Shown here one piece after another: positions 52,737 through 62,644 of a stretch of 64,000 nt of DNA (position 1 is its first letter; each line of letters starts with the position of its first letter). The translations under genes were made by a program, and so were the position numbers. This stretch comes from Butyricimonas faecihominis (GTDB lineage: Bacteria > Bacteroidota > Bacteroidia > Bacteroidales > Marinifilaceae), in NCBI RefSeq assembly GCF_033096445.1, contig NZ_AP028155.1, positions 438,501-502,500 of the forward strand. Reading direction: 5' to 3'. The notes beneath the pieces are model-generated. The model worked only from the letters and a program-made list of their open reading frames with translations, did no database searches and was not told the DNA's origin.

Positions 52737-53098
52737 TGAAAGGATATTTATTTTTGGAGTACCCGGCGTGTGGTACTTGCCGGAAGACGAAAAAGTGGTT
52801 AGACGAGCAAAAGGTGGATTACACGAATCGGCATATCGTGGAAGAACGCCCGACACGGGAGGAGTTGAAAATATGGTTCGAGAGAAGTGGTTTGCCGTTG
52901 CGGAAGTTCTTTAACACGAGCGGGTTGTTGTATAAATCCATGCAGTTGAGAGAGAAACTGGACGGGATGAGCGAGGAGGAACAATTGGAGTTATTGGCGT
53001 CTGACGGGAAGTTGGTGAAACGTCCTTTGGTCATCGGGGAGGATTTCGTGTTGGTGGGATTCAAGCCGGAAGAGTGGGAAAAAGTATTGTTAAAATAA
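52736..53098 (+). CDS. ArsC/Spx-like reductase-fold protein
   Basis: A 120-residue protein of the ArsC/Spx/YffB family. YPACGTCRKTKKWL gives Cys12 and Cys15 in a CxxC, and a GLPLRKFFNTSGLLYK stretch and RPLVIGEDFVLVGFKPEEW match the family. The start at 52736 is set by the TAATG overlap with pncB; a longer frame from 52616 is inside pncB and rejected. Arsenate reduction is not assured, since CxxC members often act otherwise. Confidence 0.88.
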   Translation: MKGYLFLEYPACGTCRKTKKWLDEQKVDYTNRHIVEERPTREELKIWFERSGLPLRKFFNTSGLLYKSMQLREKLDGMSEEEQLELLASDGKLVKRPLVIGEDFVLVGFKPEEWEKVLLK

Positions 53099-53111
53099 TA
53101 GGTAGTTTTTT

Positions 53112-53774
53112 ATGTTAGTTACGTACGAGGATATACGAAATGACGAGAGTATAAAGTGTTATATCACGGAGGCCGACAAGGCCTTGTCCGCTTTAGGATA
53201 TACAGAACATTCATTCCCCCACGTGGTGAAAGCGGCGACGATGGCGGAGATGATTTTATTAACTTTGAATTACCCGAAGCGGACGGCCGAACTGGCCAAG
53301 ATTGCCGGGTATATGCACGATATTGGCAATATCGTGAACCGGATTGACCATGCACAGAGTGGTGCGGTAATGGCATTCCGATTGCTGGACCGGATGGGGA
53401 TGGACCCGGCGGAGATTGCAATGGTCATCAGCGCTATCGGTAATCATGACGAGAGTACGGCTGCTGCCGTGAATCCGATAGCTGCCGCCTTGATTTTGGC
53501 TGACAAAACGGATGTACGGAGAAGTCGGGTGCGTAATCAGGATTTTGCGAGTTTTGATATTCATGACCGGGTGAATTATGCCGTGGAAGAATCCAAGATT
53601 TATTTTAATGAAGATCATTCGGCTATTATTTTGGATTTGAAGATTGATACTTCTATTTCGGCCGTGATGGATTATTTCGAAATCTTTTTGGGGCGGATGA
53701 TGTTAAGTCGGAAGGCTGCCGAGTTTTTGAATATCAGTTTTGAACTGGTGATTAATGGTCAAAGGTTGTTGTAA
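53112..53774 (+). CDS. HD domain phosphohydrolase-like protein
   Basis: A 220-residue HD-domain protein. Metal ligands visible are His37 (HSFPHVVKA), the His69-Asp70 pair (GYMHDIGN), a further His (GNHDES) and the Asp of ALILADKTDVRRSR. Such proteins hydrolyse nucleotides or phosphoesters, and this one lies last in the NAD-salvage cluster. Exact substrate unknown. Confidence 0.88.
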   Translation: MLVTYEDIRNDESIKCYITEADKALSALGYTEHSFPHVVKAATMAEMILLTLNYPKRTAELAKIAGYMHDIGNIVNRIDHAQSGAVMAFRLLDRMGMDPAEIAMVISAIGNHDESTAAAVNPIAAALILADKTDVRRSRVRNQDFASFDIHDRVNYAVEESKIYFNEDHSAIILDLKIDTSISAVMDYFEIFLGRMMLSRKAAEFLNISFELVINGQRLL

Positions 53775-53863
53775 ATAAACCTTGTGATATTTTTCAAAAC
53801 TTTTTGCGAGCGAAGTAACGGAATAAGCAATTGTGGTCGTGTGGAATATTATTATAAAATGTT

Positions 53864-53871
53864 TATATTTG
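53864..53871 (+). promoter_or_regulatory. -7 promoter element (TATATTTG) of the second ECF locus
   Basis: The same box TATATTTG as in the first ECF locus. Transcription would begin near 53878, giving almost no leader if the ATG at 53882 is used and a 16-base leader with the ATG at 53894. Confidence 0.55.
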
Positions 53872-53893
53872 CGAAAGAACAATGCTTTTCATT

Positions 53894-54427
53894 ATGGCTA
53901 TCGTATCGCATAAAGAGTTTAAGGCTTTCTTCGAGACTTTTTTTATTCCCGTTTACACGTTGATGCAACGCTACACGGGAGAGCGTGAATTGTCAAGAGA
54001 TTTCACGCAGGAAGCATTTGTGAGAGTGTTCGAGCATCGGGGTGAGTTCGAGACGGAAGAGAATGCCAAAGCTTTCTTGTACACCGTAGCCCGTCGTATC
54101 TATCTGGATCATTGTAAGCATCAAAAAATAGAAAATCAGTACCAGAATCGGGTAAACGAGGAAGATCCCGAAGAATATGATTTTTTGAAGGAGGTTACTC
54201 AACAGGAGGTGTCCCGAATATTGTACGATGCTGTTGATAAGCTACCTTCACAGACACGTTCGATCATTTTATTGAACTTGAAAGGATTTAACAACACGGA
54301 AGTGGCAGAACGGCTAGGTGTTTCCGTGAATACAATTAAATCATTGAAAAAGAGTGCTTACGTGACGTTGAGAACCTTGCTGTCAAAGGATCTTTTGATG
54401 ATTTTGTTCGTTTTAGTCGATAAATAA
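53894..54427 (+). CDS. RNA polymerase ECF-type sigma factor
   Basis: A 177-residue sigma factor, with region 2 (FTQEAFVRVFEHRGEF, ARRIYLDHCKHQKIENQY) and region 4 (LPSQTRSIILLNLKGFNNTE, RLGVSVNTIKSLKKSAYVTL). The start at 53894 (MAIVSHKEFKAF) is preferred to 53882 because of the promoter position. It is the regulatory head of the second SusCD locus and is followed by fecR after 67 bases. Confidence 0.93.
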   Translation: MAIVSHKEFKAFFETFFIPVYTLMQRYTGERELSRDFTQEAFVRVFEHRGEFETEENAKAFLYTVARRIYLDHCKHQKIENQYQNRVNEEDPEEYDFLKEVTQQEVSRILYDAVDKLPSQTRSIILLNLKGFNNTEVAERLGVSVNTIKSLKKSAYVTLRTLLSKDLLMILFVLVDK

Positions 54428-54494
54428 TTTATTTTTACACTCACCCACTTTTTTTTCTCAATCGTCTTCTTAATAAACGCTAAATTTAAATCGT

Positions 54495-55685
54495 ATGAAT
54501 TTGCTAAGAAGACGTTTTAAAATTGCTCATTGGATTGCGGAAGAGTTTGCCGGGGTGATTATGAAAGAGAATCAAGCCCGGTTGGAGCAATGGCGTGTAG
54601 AAAGCCCTGCCCATGCGAAAGAATATGATGAAATCCGGACATATATCATGACGGAAAACGAGCGTAGGGAGAAAGAAAAACAAACAGTAAAGAATGAGTG
54701 GCGGAAATTTGAGCGTGTTCATTTCAGAAAGTATGTTATTTGGAGAAGAATAGGCCGATGTGCGGCTATTATGGTGATGCCTTTATTGGTGTGCGGGTAT
54801 TTCGTGTCTTCCGAGTGGAAATCCCCGGAAGTCATGATTGCTGACAATGTGGAAATTGTTCCGGGGACAGGAAGAGCCCAGTTAATTATGGCTGACGGGA
54901 GATTCTTGAAATTGGAACAAAAAGAAGATATGAAATTGGATTTACCCGGGGTAAAAGTAGTTGCGACGGGAAAGAAAATTGTTTACCGGGCAATAGAAGA
55001 AGAAGCGAGTACCCCGAAGGTGGAGGAGTACAACACGTTGGTTGTACCTCGCGGGGGAGAGTATATGCTGGAATTGTCGGATGGGACGAAGGTGTGGTTG
55101 AATTCCGATTCCGAGTTGCGCTTTCCTGTTACGTTTGTCGGGGATAGGCGAAGCGTGGAGATTGAAGGGGAGGCTTATTTTGAAGTAGCAAAGGATGAGG
55201 GGAAACCTTTTCACGTGTTGGCGAACGGGTCGGATATAAAAGTGGTGGGAACAAGTTTTAATGTGATGACTTATCGGGGACGTACGGTTACAACTCTTGT
55301 CGAGGGTAAAGTTTGCTTGACATATAAGGATGAATCGGTACTTATGGTACCGGACCGACAGGCCGAGGTGATCACGGAGACCGGAAAGATTTTGATGAGA
55401 GAGGTGGATGCAAGGAATTTCACGTTATGGAAAGATGGTGTGTTTTATTTCGAAAATGCGGCTTTGGAGACGATTGCCGAGCGTTTGTCACAATGGTATG
55501 ATGTTAATATAATTTTTAATGATGAGGCATTGAAACAGTTGAGATATTCGGTTGAAATGAAACGCTATAATAATATTCAGGATTTACTAACTAAAATTGA
55601 AAAGACACAAAAAGTAAAGTTTCTAATTCAAGGAAAAAGTATTTATATCCGTAAATGGATGGAAGCCTACGATTTGCTAGAGTGA
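54495..55685 (+). CDS. FecR family anti-sigma factor
   Basis: A 396-residue FecR: cytoplasmic start, TM helix at about 88-106 (CAAIMVMPLLVCGYFVSS), periplasmic FecR domain (VPRGGEYMLELSDGTKVWLN, GEAYFEVAKDEGKPFHVLAN, VVGTSFNVMTYRG) and C-terminal DUF4974-type region ending with a KVKFLIQGKSIYIRKW strand. It pairs with the sigma factor before it and the STN domain of the SusC protein after it. Confidence 0.93.
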   Translation: MNLLRRRFKIAHWIAEEFAGVIMKENQARLEQWRVESPAHAKEYDEIRTYIMTENERREKEKQTVKNEWRKFERVHFRKYVIWRRIGRCAAIMVMPLLVCGYFVSSEWKSPEVMIADNVEIVPGTGRAQLIMADGRFLKLEQKEDMKLDLPGVKVVATGKKIVYRAIEEEASTPKVEEYNTLVVPRGGEYMLELSDGTKVWLNSDSELRFPVTFVGDRRSVEIEGEAYFEVAKDEGKPFHVLANGSDIKVVGTSFNVMTYRGRTVTTLVEGKVCLTYKDESVLMVPDRQAEVITETGKILMREVDARNFTLWKDGVFYFENAALETIAERLSQWYDVNIIFNDEALKQLRYSVEMKRYNNIQDLLTKIEKTQKVKFLIQGKSIYIRKWMEAYDLLE

Positions 55686-55807
55686 ACTTTGGAAAGAAAA
55701 TCCCTATAATAGGGGATTTAGAGAACAGATTTCAAAGGTTACTTTTGTCAAAATTTACTAGCATAATCGAATTCGAAAAATTGTAATGTAACTTTAAAAT
55801 GATGCAA

Positions 55808-55833
55808 GCAGGTAATGTAGCCCCATTACCTGC
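55808..55833 (+). terminator. Hairpin between fecR and susC (second locus)
   Basis: GCAGGTAATG (55808-55817) and CATTACCTGC (55824-55833) form a perfect 10-bp stem with a 6-base loop and no U tract. It matches in position the hairpin at 36205-36232 but not in sequence. Confidence 0.5.
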
Positions 55834-55880
55834 CTACTAAGCTCATCATTAAATGAAATGTGAAACCTAAAAGCAAAAGT

Positions 55881-58800
55881 ATGAAAAAAAATGACAACCC
55901 CAACAGCTTGAGGAGATTTAAGTTGTGGAGAAAATTGTTAATCGTGAAGTTGCTATGCGTGTGCTTGTTCTTGCAAAACACTGCTTTATCGGCAAGTGTT
56001 TACTCGCAAGAGTTAAAATTAACGTTGAAAGGGAATGATATTAGTCTGACCAATATCTTTTCCCAGATTCGGGAAAGTAGTGATTACACGTTTGTATATA
56101 ATCTGGATGACATTCAAGATGTACGGGTGAAGTCTCTAGATGTGAAAGATGCGTCTATCCGGGAGGTTTTGGACAAGTGCCTGAAAGGAACAGGATTTTC
56201 TTACGAGATCGAGGATCACGTGGTGATTATACGTCCGGATCGTCCGGCCAAGCAAGAGGTGAAAAAGGTGACCTTGAGTGGTTTGGTAATGGATCAAGAT
56301 TCCGTGCCGATAGCGGGAGTAACTGTCCTGTTGAAAGGTACTTACGTGGGTGTAACCACGGATGTCACGGGAAGATTTCAAATGGCTATCCCAGAACAAA
56401 AAGAGGTGTTTTTATTGTTTTCGTTTGTAGGAATGGAGACACGGGAAGTCAAAGTAATTGATTTTAAGAAACAGATTCGGGTGGTAATGAAAGAGAAGGT
56501 TGGACAATTGGATGAGGTCGTTATTACGGGATACGGGCAGACAACAACTCGTAGTTCAACGGGGTCAACAGCTAGTTTGGGGCAAGAGGTTTTTGCTAAC
56601 AAAGCGACGCCGACTGTTGACATGTTATTACAAGGACAGGTTGCCGGGGTGAGTGTAATGGCAATTTCCGGTCGTCCGGGAGAGGCTGCCAAGGTCAGAA
56701 TACGAGGAACGAACACAATCAGTGGGGATGCGGAACCTTTATGGGTGGTGGATGGCGTCCCTTTGCAACAGAACGTTCCGAATATCTCGACGGGGCAGAT
56801 TAAATCGGGTAATCTGAACGAGATTTTTGTTACAGGAATAGCCGGAATTAATCCGAATGATATTGAGAACGTGACGATATTAAAAGATGCTTCAGCTGCA
56901 GCAATTTACGGATCAAGGGCTGCGGGAGGTGTGATTGTGATTACGACAAAGAAAGGAAAAGCGGGAAAGATGAGGGTCAACTATTCGACCACTCTTTCTA
57001 TTGGACTAAAACCGCAACGAAATCCGGGGTTAATGAATTCTTCCGAGAAAATGGCTTGGGAACAGGAATTATGGGATGAATTTTCTTCGGAATCTTTCGT
57101 GTATAATCAAGCGCAAACGGATCCACGGAAGAAAATACATAGTCCGGTGGTTGGTATTGTAGGAATGCTCCGGTCGGAGAAACTTGGTAAAGACGATAAA
57201 CTTTGGCACGAGGATGATTTTGTGCCAATGAGCAAGGAAGAACAGGATGCTTATATTGCAAATTTGGCAAAACATTCGACGGATTGGTTTGACGTGTTGT
57301 TTCGTAATTCCTTCTCGATGAATCATCATCTTTCTTTTTCCGGGGGATCGAATCAATATACCTATTATGTTTCTTTGGGGGTTACGGATGATCGAGGATT
57401 AGTAAAAGAAACAGATTATCAACGTTATAACCTGAATGCAAAGGTTGATTTGAATCCATCTGATCGTTTGAATCTCGGTTTTGGTATCGATTTATCAAAA
57501 CAAAAATCAGATAGCTATTCTATGACGGTAAGTCCTTTTGAATATGCCTATTTTGCAAATCCTTACGAAACATTATATAACCCGGACGGGAGTTATCGGT
57601 CAGATCGGACTTATTTCAATCTGGCAGGTATTAATGATGGTAATTTGAGTGATGGGGTACAGCCTCCTAGCGGGTTTAATATTATGCGGGAGATGAAGGA
57701 AACATCGAGTTCGGCTGATAATACAAGTGCTTCCGTGCGGATGAATCTTGGTTATGATATCATAGAAAAACTGAGAATTTCAGGATTGGTATCATACACG
57801 TATTATAACAATAAGGTAGATGATGTAAAAGGACGGGATACTTATGCCGCTTTTTTAGATAGACTTTATTTTGATGAGAATAATAGCGAGTGGATTCCTT
57901 ATGGTTCTATCACGCAGACTTCATCAGATGGTTCAAGCTACAATGTTCGGGGACAATTGGAATATCGGGATGTGTTCGGGGATGCTCATCAGGTAACTTT
58001 GTTGGGAGGAGCCGAGTTGAGGGGGGATAAGAGCGATCGGACTTATGCGAAGCGTTTCGGGTATGATGACGTGACGGGTAATTCGGCTATGCCGGTGCAT
58101 CCGAATCCTCAAGTGGAAGATGTGAAACGTTATGCTGATTTGATTGACCAGTTGTCCGGAGAAGTGAGTTCTGAAAGTCGTTTTGCTTCATTCTATGCTT
58201 CTTTGGATTATAGCTATTTGAAGCGTTATTTGTTGAGTGTTACCTTCCGGACAGATGGTTCGAATAATTTTGGTAGTGACGAACAGTTTAATCCGACTTG
58301 GTCCTTAGGGCTTGCATGGCATTTGGATGAGGAACGGTTTATGCATGGTTTGTATCCTATCGTGAGCCGTTTGACATTACGAGCTGCCATGGGATATACC
58401 GGGAATGTTGTGAAATCTGTCAATAAAGATCTGGTGTTGAATTACTCGACAACTTATTGGGATGGATTGAGAACGGGGAATATTAGTGCCGCTCCTAATC
58501 CTAAAGTGCGTTGGGAAAAGACAAAAGACATGAAGATTGCATTGGATTTCGGGTTATTCGACGAAAGAGTCAGTGGGTTGGTTGAGGCGTATTATCGGAA
58601 GAGTTCCGATGTCGTGTCAACAGTAGATGTTTTGTCTACAACCGGATTTTCCGGACAGGGATTTAATACTTCAGAGATAAAAAATAAAGGAATAGAAGGA
58701 ACCTTGCGGGTGAAAGTATTGAATGGTAAGGATTTTAAATTCACTCTAGCCGGAAACATAGCATGGAACCGTAATATTTTGTCGAAGTATAGCAAAAAGC

Positions 58801-59537
58801 GTGTAATAACGGACGGACGATATGAAGGTTTTCCATTGGAGTCTGTTTTTGCCGGACGTTACACGGGAATTGATGCGCGTGATGGTGTGTACACGTATGA
58901 GCTGAGACCGGATGCTCAGATTTATAAAGGGACGGATTTACAGGCCGTGGATAATTACCGGTATTATTTAGGAACTTCTGTTTCTCCGGTTACTGGTGGT
59001 TTTAACGTGGATTTTTCTTATAGGAATTTACGTTTGAATGTTGGTGGTGTTGTTTCTTCGGGGGCAAAATTGCTGAACATGGTGAATTCTCCGGCAAGCT
59101 ACGAGATAATCACCTCTAACCGGACGGGAGAAACCCCTCAGACCGTGTATAGTGATCTGTACCGTAATCATTTGAATGTTTCGAAAGATATGGTGAATCG
59201 TTGGACAGAGGAAAAGGGAACCGGGGTAAAGTATCCAAGAATAATAGATTTTATGGGAGAGCGATTATTATTGGATCAATACAACGTGCATTCACAAGAA
59301 ATCACGAAGGGGGTCTATCTGGAAAATGTTTCTTTTCTGAGAATAAAGAATATTTCGTTGTTCTACGATCTACCACAACATATCGTGAAATCTTTGGGAT
59401 TGAATACGGTAGGGTTCTCTTTTACCATGAATAATTTCATCACGTTTACGAATTATTCCGGTATTGATCCGGAAACACCGGGTACGACTTACCCGATCAC
59501 CCGCTCTATAACGTTAGGAATAAACGTGGGATTTTAA
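55881..59537 (+). CDS. SusC/RagA family TonB-dependent outer-membrane transporter with STN domain
   Basis: A 1218-residue transporter from ATG 55881 (a GTG at 55860 would add seven residues). Signal peptide with LLIVKLLCVCLFLQNTALSA, STN domain (about 55-125), carboxypeptidase-like repeat (VTLSGLVMDQDSVPIAGVTV), plug with VVITGYGQTTTRSSTG and VTILKDASAAAIYGSRAAGG, then the barrel ending in Phe. The susD start follows immediately. Confidence 0.95.
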   Translation: MKKNDNPNSLRRFKLWRKLLIVKLLCVCLFLQNTALSASVYSQELKLTLKGNDISLTNIFSQIRESSDYTFVYNLDDIQDVRVKSLDVKDASIREVLDKCLKGTGFSYEIEDHVVIIRPDRPAKQEVKKVTLSGLVMDQDSVPIAGVTVLLKGTYVGVTTDVTGRFQMAIPEQKEVFLLFSFVGMETREVKVIDFKKQIRVVMKEKVGQLDEVVITGYGQTTTRSSTGSTASLGQEVFANKATPTVDMLLQGQVAGVSVMAISGRPGEAAKVRIRGTNTISGDAEPLWVVDGVPLQQNVPNISTGQIKSGNLNEIFVTGIAGINPNDIENVTILKDASAAAIYGSRAAGGVIVITTKKGKAGKMRVNYSTTLSIGLKPQRNPGLMNSSEKMAWEQELWDEFSSESFVYNQAQTDPRKKIHSPVVGIVGMLRSEKLGKDDKLWHEDDFVPMSKEEQDAYIANLAKHSTDWFDVLFRNSFSMNHHLSFSGGSNQYTYYVSLGVTDDRGLVKETDYQRYNLNAKVDLNPSDRLNLGFGIDLSKQKSDSYSMTVSPFEYAYFANPYETLYNPDGSYRSDRTYFNLAGINDGNLSDGVQPPSGFNIMREMKETSSSADNTSASVRMNLGYDIIEKLRISGLVSYTYYNNKVDDVKGRDTYAAFLDRLYFDENNSEWIPYGSITQTSSDGSSYNVRGQLEYRDVFGDAHQVTLLGGAELRGDKSDRTYAKRFGYDDVTGNSAMPVHPNPQVEDVKRYADLIDQLSGEVSSESRFASFYASLDYSYLKRYLLSVTFRTDGSNNFGSDEQFNPTWSLGLAWHLDEERFMHGLYPIVSRLTLRAAMGYTGNVVKSVNKDLVLNYSTTYWDGLRTGNISAAPNPKVRWEKTKDMKIALDFGLFDERVSGLVEAYYRKSSDVVSTVDVLSTTGFSGQGFNTSEIKNKGIEGTLRVKVLNGKDFKFTLAGNIAWNRNILSKYSKKRVITDGRYEGFPLESVFAGRYTGIDARDGVYTYELRPDAQIYKGTDLQAVDNYRYYLGTSVSPVTGGFNVDFSYRNLRLNVGGVVSSGAKLLNMVNSPASYEIITSNRTGETPQTVYSDLYRNHLNVSKDMVNRWTEEKGTGVKYPRIIDFMGERLLLDQYNVHSQEITKGVYLENVSFLRIKNISLFYDLPQHIVKSLGLNTVGFSFTMNNFITFTNYSGIDPETPGTTYPITRSITLGINVGF

Positions 59538-59570
59538 ATGAAAGAAATAGGATATTTAAATTTTAAGGAT

Positions 59571-60941
59571 ATGAGAAAGTCAAGTTTATATATTATCATC
59601 TCGCTCCTTTTCTGCAATCTTTCTTGTACGGAATATTTGGACGTGAAAAATAAGGGAGAGGTTATTCCGGAAACGGCAGAGGAGTTTTCAGCCTTACTAC
59701 ATAGGCATTTATACAGTATTGACGGGGCTGGAGAGTATGCTTTTTTCGGAGCTCCTTCGACGGCTGCTTCTTACGAGGCTTATACCGATAACTGGGATGC
59801 GGATTTGACAACCAAGTTGGATTTGCCGATTTACGTGGGGAGTGATATTAGTAGTTTGTCGTTCCGTTTTAAATCGTTGTACGAGGTTATTCGTGATTGT
59901 AATATCGTGATCGGGGAGTTGAAAGAGCGTGATACGGAGTTCGGTAAAAAGTTATTGGCAACGGCTCACACGATTCGTGCCGTGTGCTACTACACTTTGA
60001 TGCGCAATTATTGTGAACCGTATGACAAGAGTAATGCAACTGAGATGTTAGGGGTACCTATCGTGAAAGAGTTTGATATGGAAGGGAAGCCTGAACGTTC
60101 GGATTTGAAGGAAACAGCTGATTTTATTGTTGAAGATTTGAAGCAAGCAATTAGTCTGAACCAGACTGACGAGCATTATCGTTTTTACGTGGATGTTTCT
60201 AAAGCGTATTTGGCGAGAGTATATTTCTGGATGCAAGAGTGGGCATTGGCGGCAAGTATGGCTAAAGAAGTGTTGGATAAGTATCCGTTAATTAGCGGGG
60301 AAGCCTATAAGGAGATGATTCAAAGTGAGGTGAAACAGTTAGGAAACGTGTTGATACGTTCCGGAATATCCAAATCAGAAGGATACGTGTACACCGATAT
60401 GCAGAAGACGAAAGGGCGTCCATTATCTTTGGAGTTTGTGAATTTGTTTGTAGAGAAGGAACGGGACATACGTTATACCTTTTCTTTTAACACGGAATTT
60501 GTGAACACCAAAATGTTAAAGACCTCCTTGCGAACGGCGGAAATGTGTCTGATCATGGCTGAGAGTTACGTTCATTCCGGAGATACGGAGAATGGTTTGA
60601 AGTATTTAAATCATCTGCGAGAGAACCGGATTACCGGATATACTCCATACACGGAATCAAATTTACCGGCTGTCGATCCCGCCGCGTTAGTCCAAGTGGA
60701 TGCAGAAGGGAAACCTCTGACACCTTTGATGGCTGCAATATTGAATGAACGACGGAAGGAGCTTTATTTGGAAGGTGATCGTTGGTACGAGTTGAAACGG
60801 AACGGGCGACCGGAAAGATGGTGTGGGCATAGCGGGGTGAAATATGTTACGGCTAAATTCCTGTACACGTTCCCTATACCGAAGGAAGATATAGCATTGA
60901 ACTCCGGGTTAATACAGAATCCGGGATATGAAACTTATTAA
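59571..60941 (+). CDS. RagB/SusD family nutrient-binding lipoprotein
   Basis: A 456-residue SusD-type lipoprotein. The chosen start at 59571 gives MRKSSLYIIISLLFCNLSC, a proper lipoprotein signal with Cys at about 19; an ATG at 59538 directly after the susC stop adds 11 residues. Typical segments are LDVKNKGEVIPETAEEFSAL, RTAEMCLIMAESYVHSG and LNERRKELYLEGDRWYELKR. Confidence 0.93.
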   Translation: MRKSSLYIIISLLFCNLSCTEYLDVKNKGEVIPETAEEFSALLHRHLYSIDGAGEYAFFGAPSTAASYEAYTDNWDADLTTKLDLPIYVGSDISSLSFRFKSLYEVIRDCNIVIGELKERDTEFGKKLLATAHTIRAVCYYTLMRNYCEPYDKSNATEMLGVPIVKEFDMEGKPERSDLKETADFIVEDLKQAISLNQTDEHYRFYVDVSKAYLARVYFWMQEWALAASMAKEVLDKYPLISGEAYKEMIQSEVKQLGNVLIRSGISKSEGYVYTDMQKTKGRPLSLEFVNLFVEKERDIRYTFSFNTEFVNTKMLKTSLRTAEMCLIMAESYVHSGDTENGLKYLNHLRENRITGYTPYTESNLPAVDPAALVQVDAEGKPLTPLMAAILNERRKELYLEGDRWYELKRNGRPERWCGHSGVKYVTAKFLYTFPIPKEDIALNSGLIQNPGYETY

Positions 60942-60961
60942 TGTGTTGTATTTAAATCAGA

Positions 60962-61168
60962 ATGAAAATGAGAACATTAAAATATATGTTAGGATTGGGG
61001 TTATTCGTGTTATTATTTGCAAGCTGTGATGATGTTGACGATACACCCCCTCGATTGGTGGATATGAAGACTGAATTTGTACTACCAGCACCTAGTCGTT
61101 TGACAAATGCTGAACGGGATATTATTCAGGCTAAAAGAGATGCTTACCAAGAAGCGATTGGAAATTAA
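60962..61168 (+). CDS. Small lipoprotein
   Basis: A 68-residue lipoprotein with a signal peptide ending LFVLLFASCDDVDD (Cys about 23) and only 45 mature residues, ending NAERDIIQAKRDAYQEAIGN. An ATG six bases later is also possible. Its place between susD and a larger lipoprotein gene suggests a surface accessory of the transporter. No family recognised. Confidence 0.7.
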   Translation: MKMRTLKYMLGLGLFVLLFASCDDVDDTPPRLVDMKTEFVLPAPSRLTNAERDIIQAKRDAYQEAIGN

Positions 61169-61197
61169 GGAGTTTGAACGAATAAAAAGATATAGTT

Positions 61198-62472
61198 ATG
61201 CGAAAGATTTTATTTGTTTTCTCGTTATTGATAGGGCTAAGTCTTATGTCGGCTTGCTCGGATGATGATAATAGTGATCCGAAGTTGAGTTTCGGACGCT
61301 CTATTTATATACTGAAAGCGGCAGAACCACTGGCCGTAGAATTAATGGTTTCGGAACCGGTGACGGAAGAAGTGAGAGTTCCTTTCTCGATCGACGGTAC
61401 TGCCGTGTTGGATGAAGATTACACGATTTCTGCCAACGAGTTTATACTTCATCCCGGTGATGTGATCGATACGATTTGGGTGACCCCGAAGGAAAACGTG
61501 ATCGGACAACGGGAGATTCGTTTGAGTTTACAGGAAGTTCCAAATTATCGTTTATGGAATAATCGTTGGGCGATTATCCCGGTGGAAACGAAAGATATTT
61601 TTACTTGTTCTTTTTCACAAACCACGATGGATTTGAAAAGTGAAATTGTTGTTTCGATGGGGTTAACCGTGAAAGGGGTTGATTATATGTATAAACGGGA
61701 TGAAGTTCGGGTGCCTTTTGAAATAGACCCGGCATCTACGGCGGTAGAAGGCGAACATTACGAGATTGTTGGTGGTGGTCGGGAATTGGTACTGGGTATC
61801 ATGAAGGCAACGGCCGACGTGACGATTCGTTTCTTGAAGAAAGAGGCCGGTAAGGACAAGGTGATTATTCGTTTGGTTGAAGGTGGACTTTTTGAGGGAG
61901 GGACGAATGCTTCCGTTACGGTTAATGTGAATGGACCGACTTTGTATGAGGACTTTGTAGGAACGTGGGTTTCACCGACGTTTATCAGTGGAGATTTTAT
62001 TAAGGGAATGGTATGGGGACATCCTACAGACTGTGATAATCTTCCGGTAAATAATTTATCTACGGATAAAATTGTTTTTGCGGCGGGTGCTACAAACACG
62101 TTAAATGTGGATGGTGTACAGGGAGACTTGGCTAGATACCTTCGGAATTGTGAGGTCGTGTATGTCGGAGAGGCTCCGGAACAGCTATGGGATCAAGATG
62201 CCTATGGAGTTAAACGGGACGTGGTTACTTTGGAATTGAGTAAAGCAAATGTGAATTATTCGGTGACGAGTATAACAGAAAGAAAAGCGATTGTACTTGT
62301 ACGCTTGTTGAGTAAAGGTAATGTGCTTGAATTCCGGGTAATTGATTATGAGCCGACAGATTTCTTGACAGGGACATACTATGATGAAACTCATCCAAGT
62401 TATGGAGAACCTAAAGAGTATCCTATGAGGGAGTTATATCCACTGGTGTTCCGTTTCACGAAAGTTGAATAA
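61198..62472 (+). CDS. Surface lipoprotein with Calx-beta-like repeats
   Basis: A 424-residue lipoprotein (signal ending LIGLSLMSACSDDD, Cys at 20). Two segments look like Calx-beta/DUF4843-type modules: VRVPFSIDGTAVLDEDYTIS and VRVPFEIDPASTAVEGEHYE, each followed by a strand with I-x-V/V-x-I-R-F. The last 170 residues form a separate beta-rich part (YEDFVGTWVSP...). Likely a surface-exposed binding protein of the second SusCD locus. Confidence 0.7.
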   Translation: MRKILFVFSLLIGLSLMSACSDDDNSDPKLSFGRSIYILKAAEPLAVELMVSEPVTEEVRVPFSIDGTAVLDEDYTISANEFILHPGDVIDTIWVTPKENVIGQREIRLSLQEVPNYRLWNNRWAIIPVETKDIFTCSFSQTTMDLKSEIVVSMGLTVKGVDYMYKRDEVRVPFEIDPASTAVEGEHYEIVGGGRELVLGIMKATADVTIRFLKKEAGKDKVIIRLVEGGLFEGGTNASVTVNVNGPTLYEDFVGTWVSPTFISGDFIKGMVWGHPTDCDNLPVNNLSTDKIVFAAGATNTLNVDGVQGDLARYLRNCEVVYVGEAPEQLWDQDAYGVKRDVVTLELSKANVNYSVTSITERKAIVLVRLLSKGNVLEFRVIDYEPTDFLTGTYYDETHPSYGEPKEYPMRELYPLVFRFTKVE

Positions 62473-62477
62473 TGAGT

Positions 62478-62606
62478 TTATAAGGTTCATAAAGTTTGTA
62501 AGGTTTATAAAGTTTATGAACTCTCTACGGGAAGTTTTGTTCATGGCTGCTCTGGCTACCGAAGGCCGCCTGTCACTTTATGAACCTTATAAACCTTACA
62601 AACTTT
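62478..62606. repeat. Imperfect intergenic palindrome made of short repeats
   Basis: TTATAAGGTTCATAAAG (62478-62494) is the exact complement of 62576-62592, and 62491-62512 matches the complement of 62585-62606 in 21 of 22 bases. The arms are themselves built of TTTATAA-GGTT phrases. The element lies between the lipoprotein and protease genes and has no T tract. Confidence 0.7.
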
Positions 62607-62644
62607 AGAACCTCTTTTAATGTCTTAATATAAAATTGAAAAGT

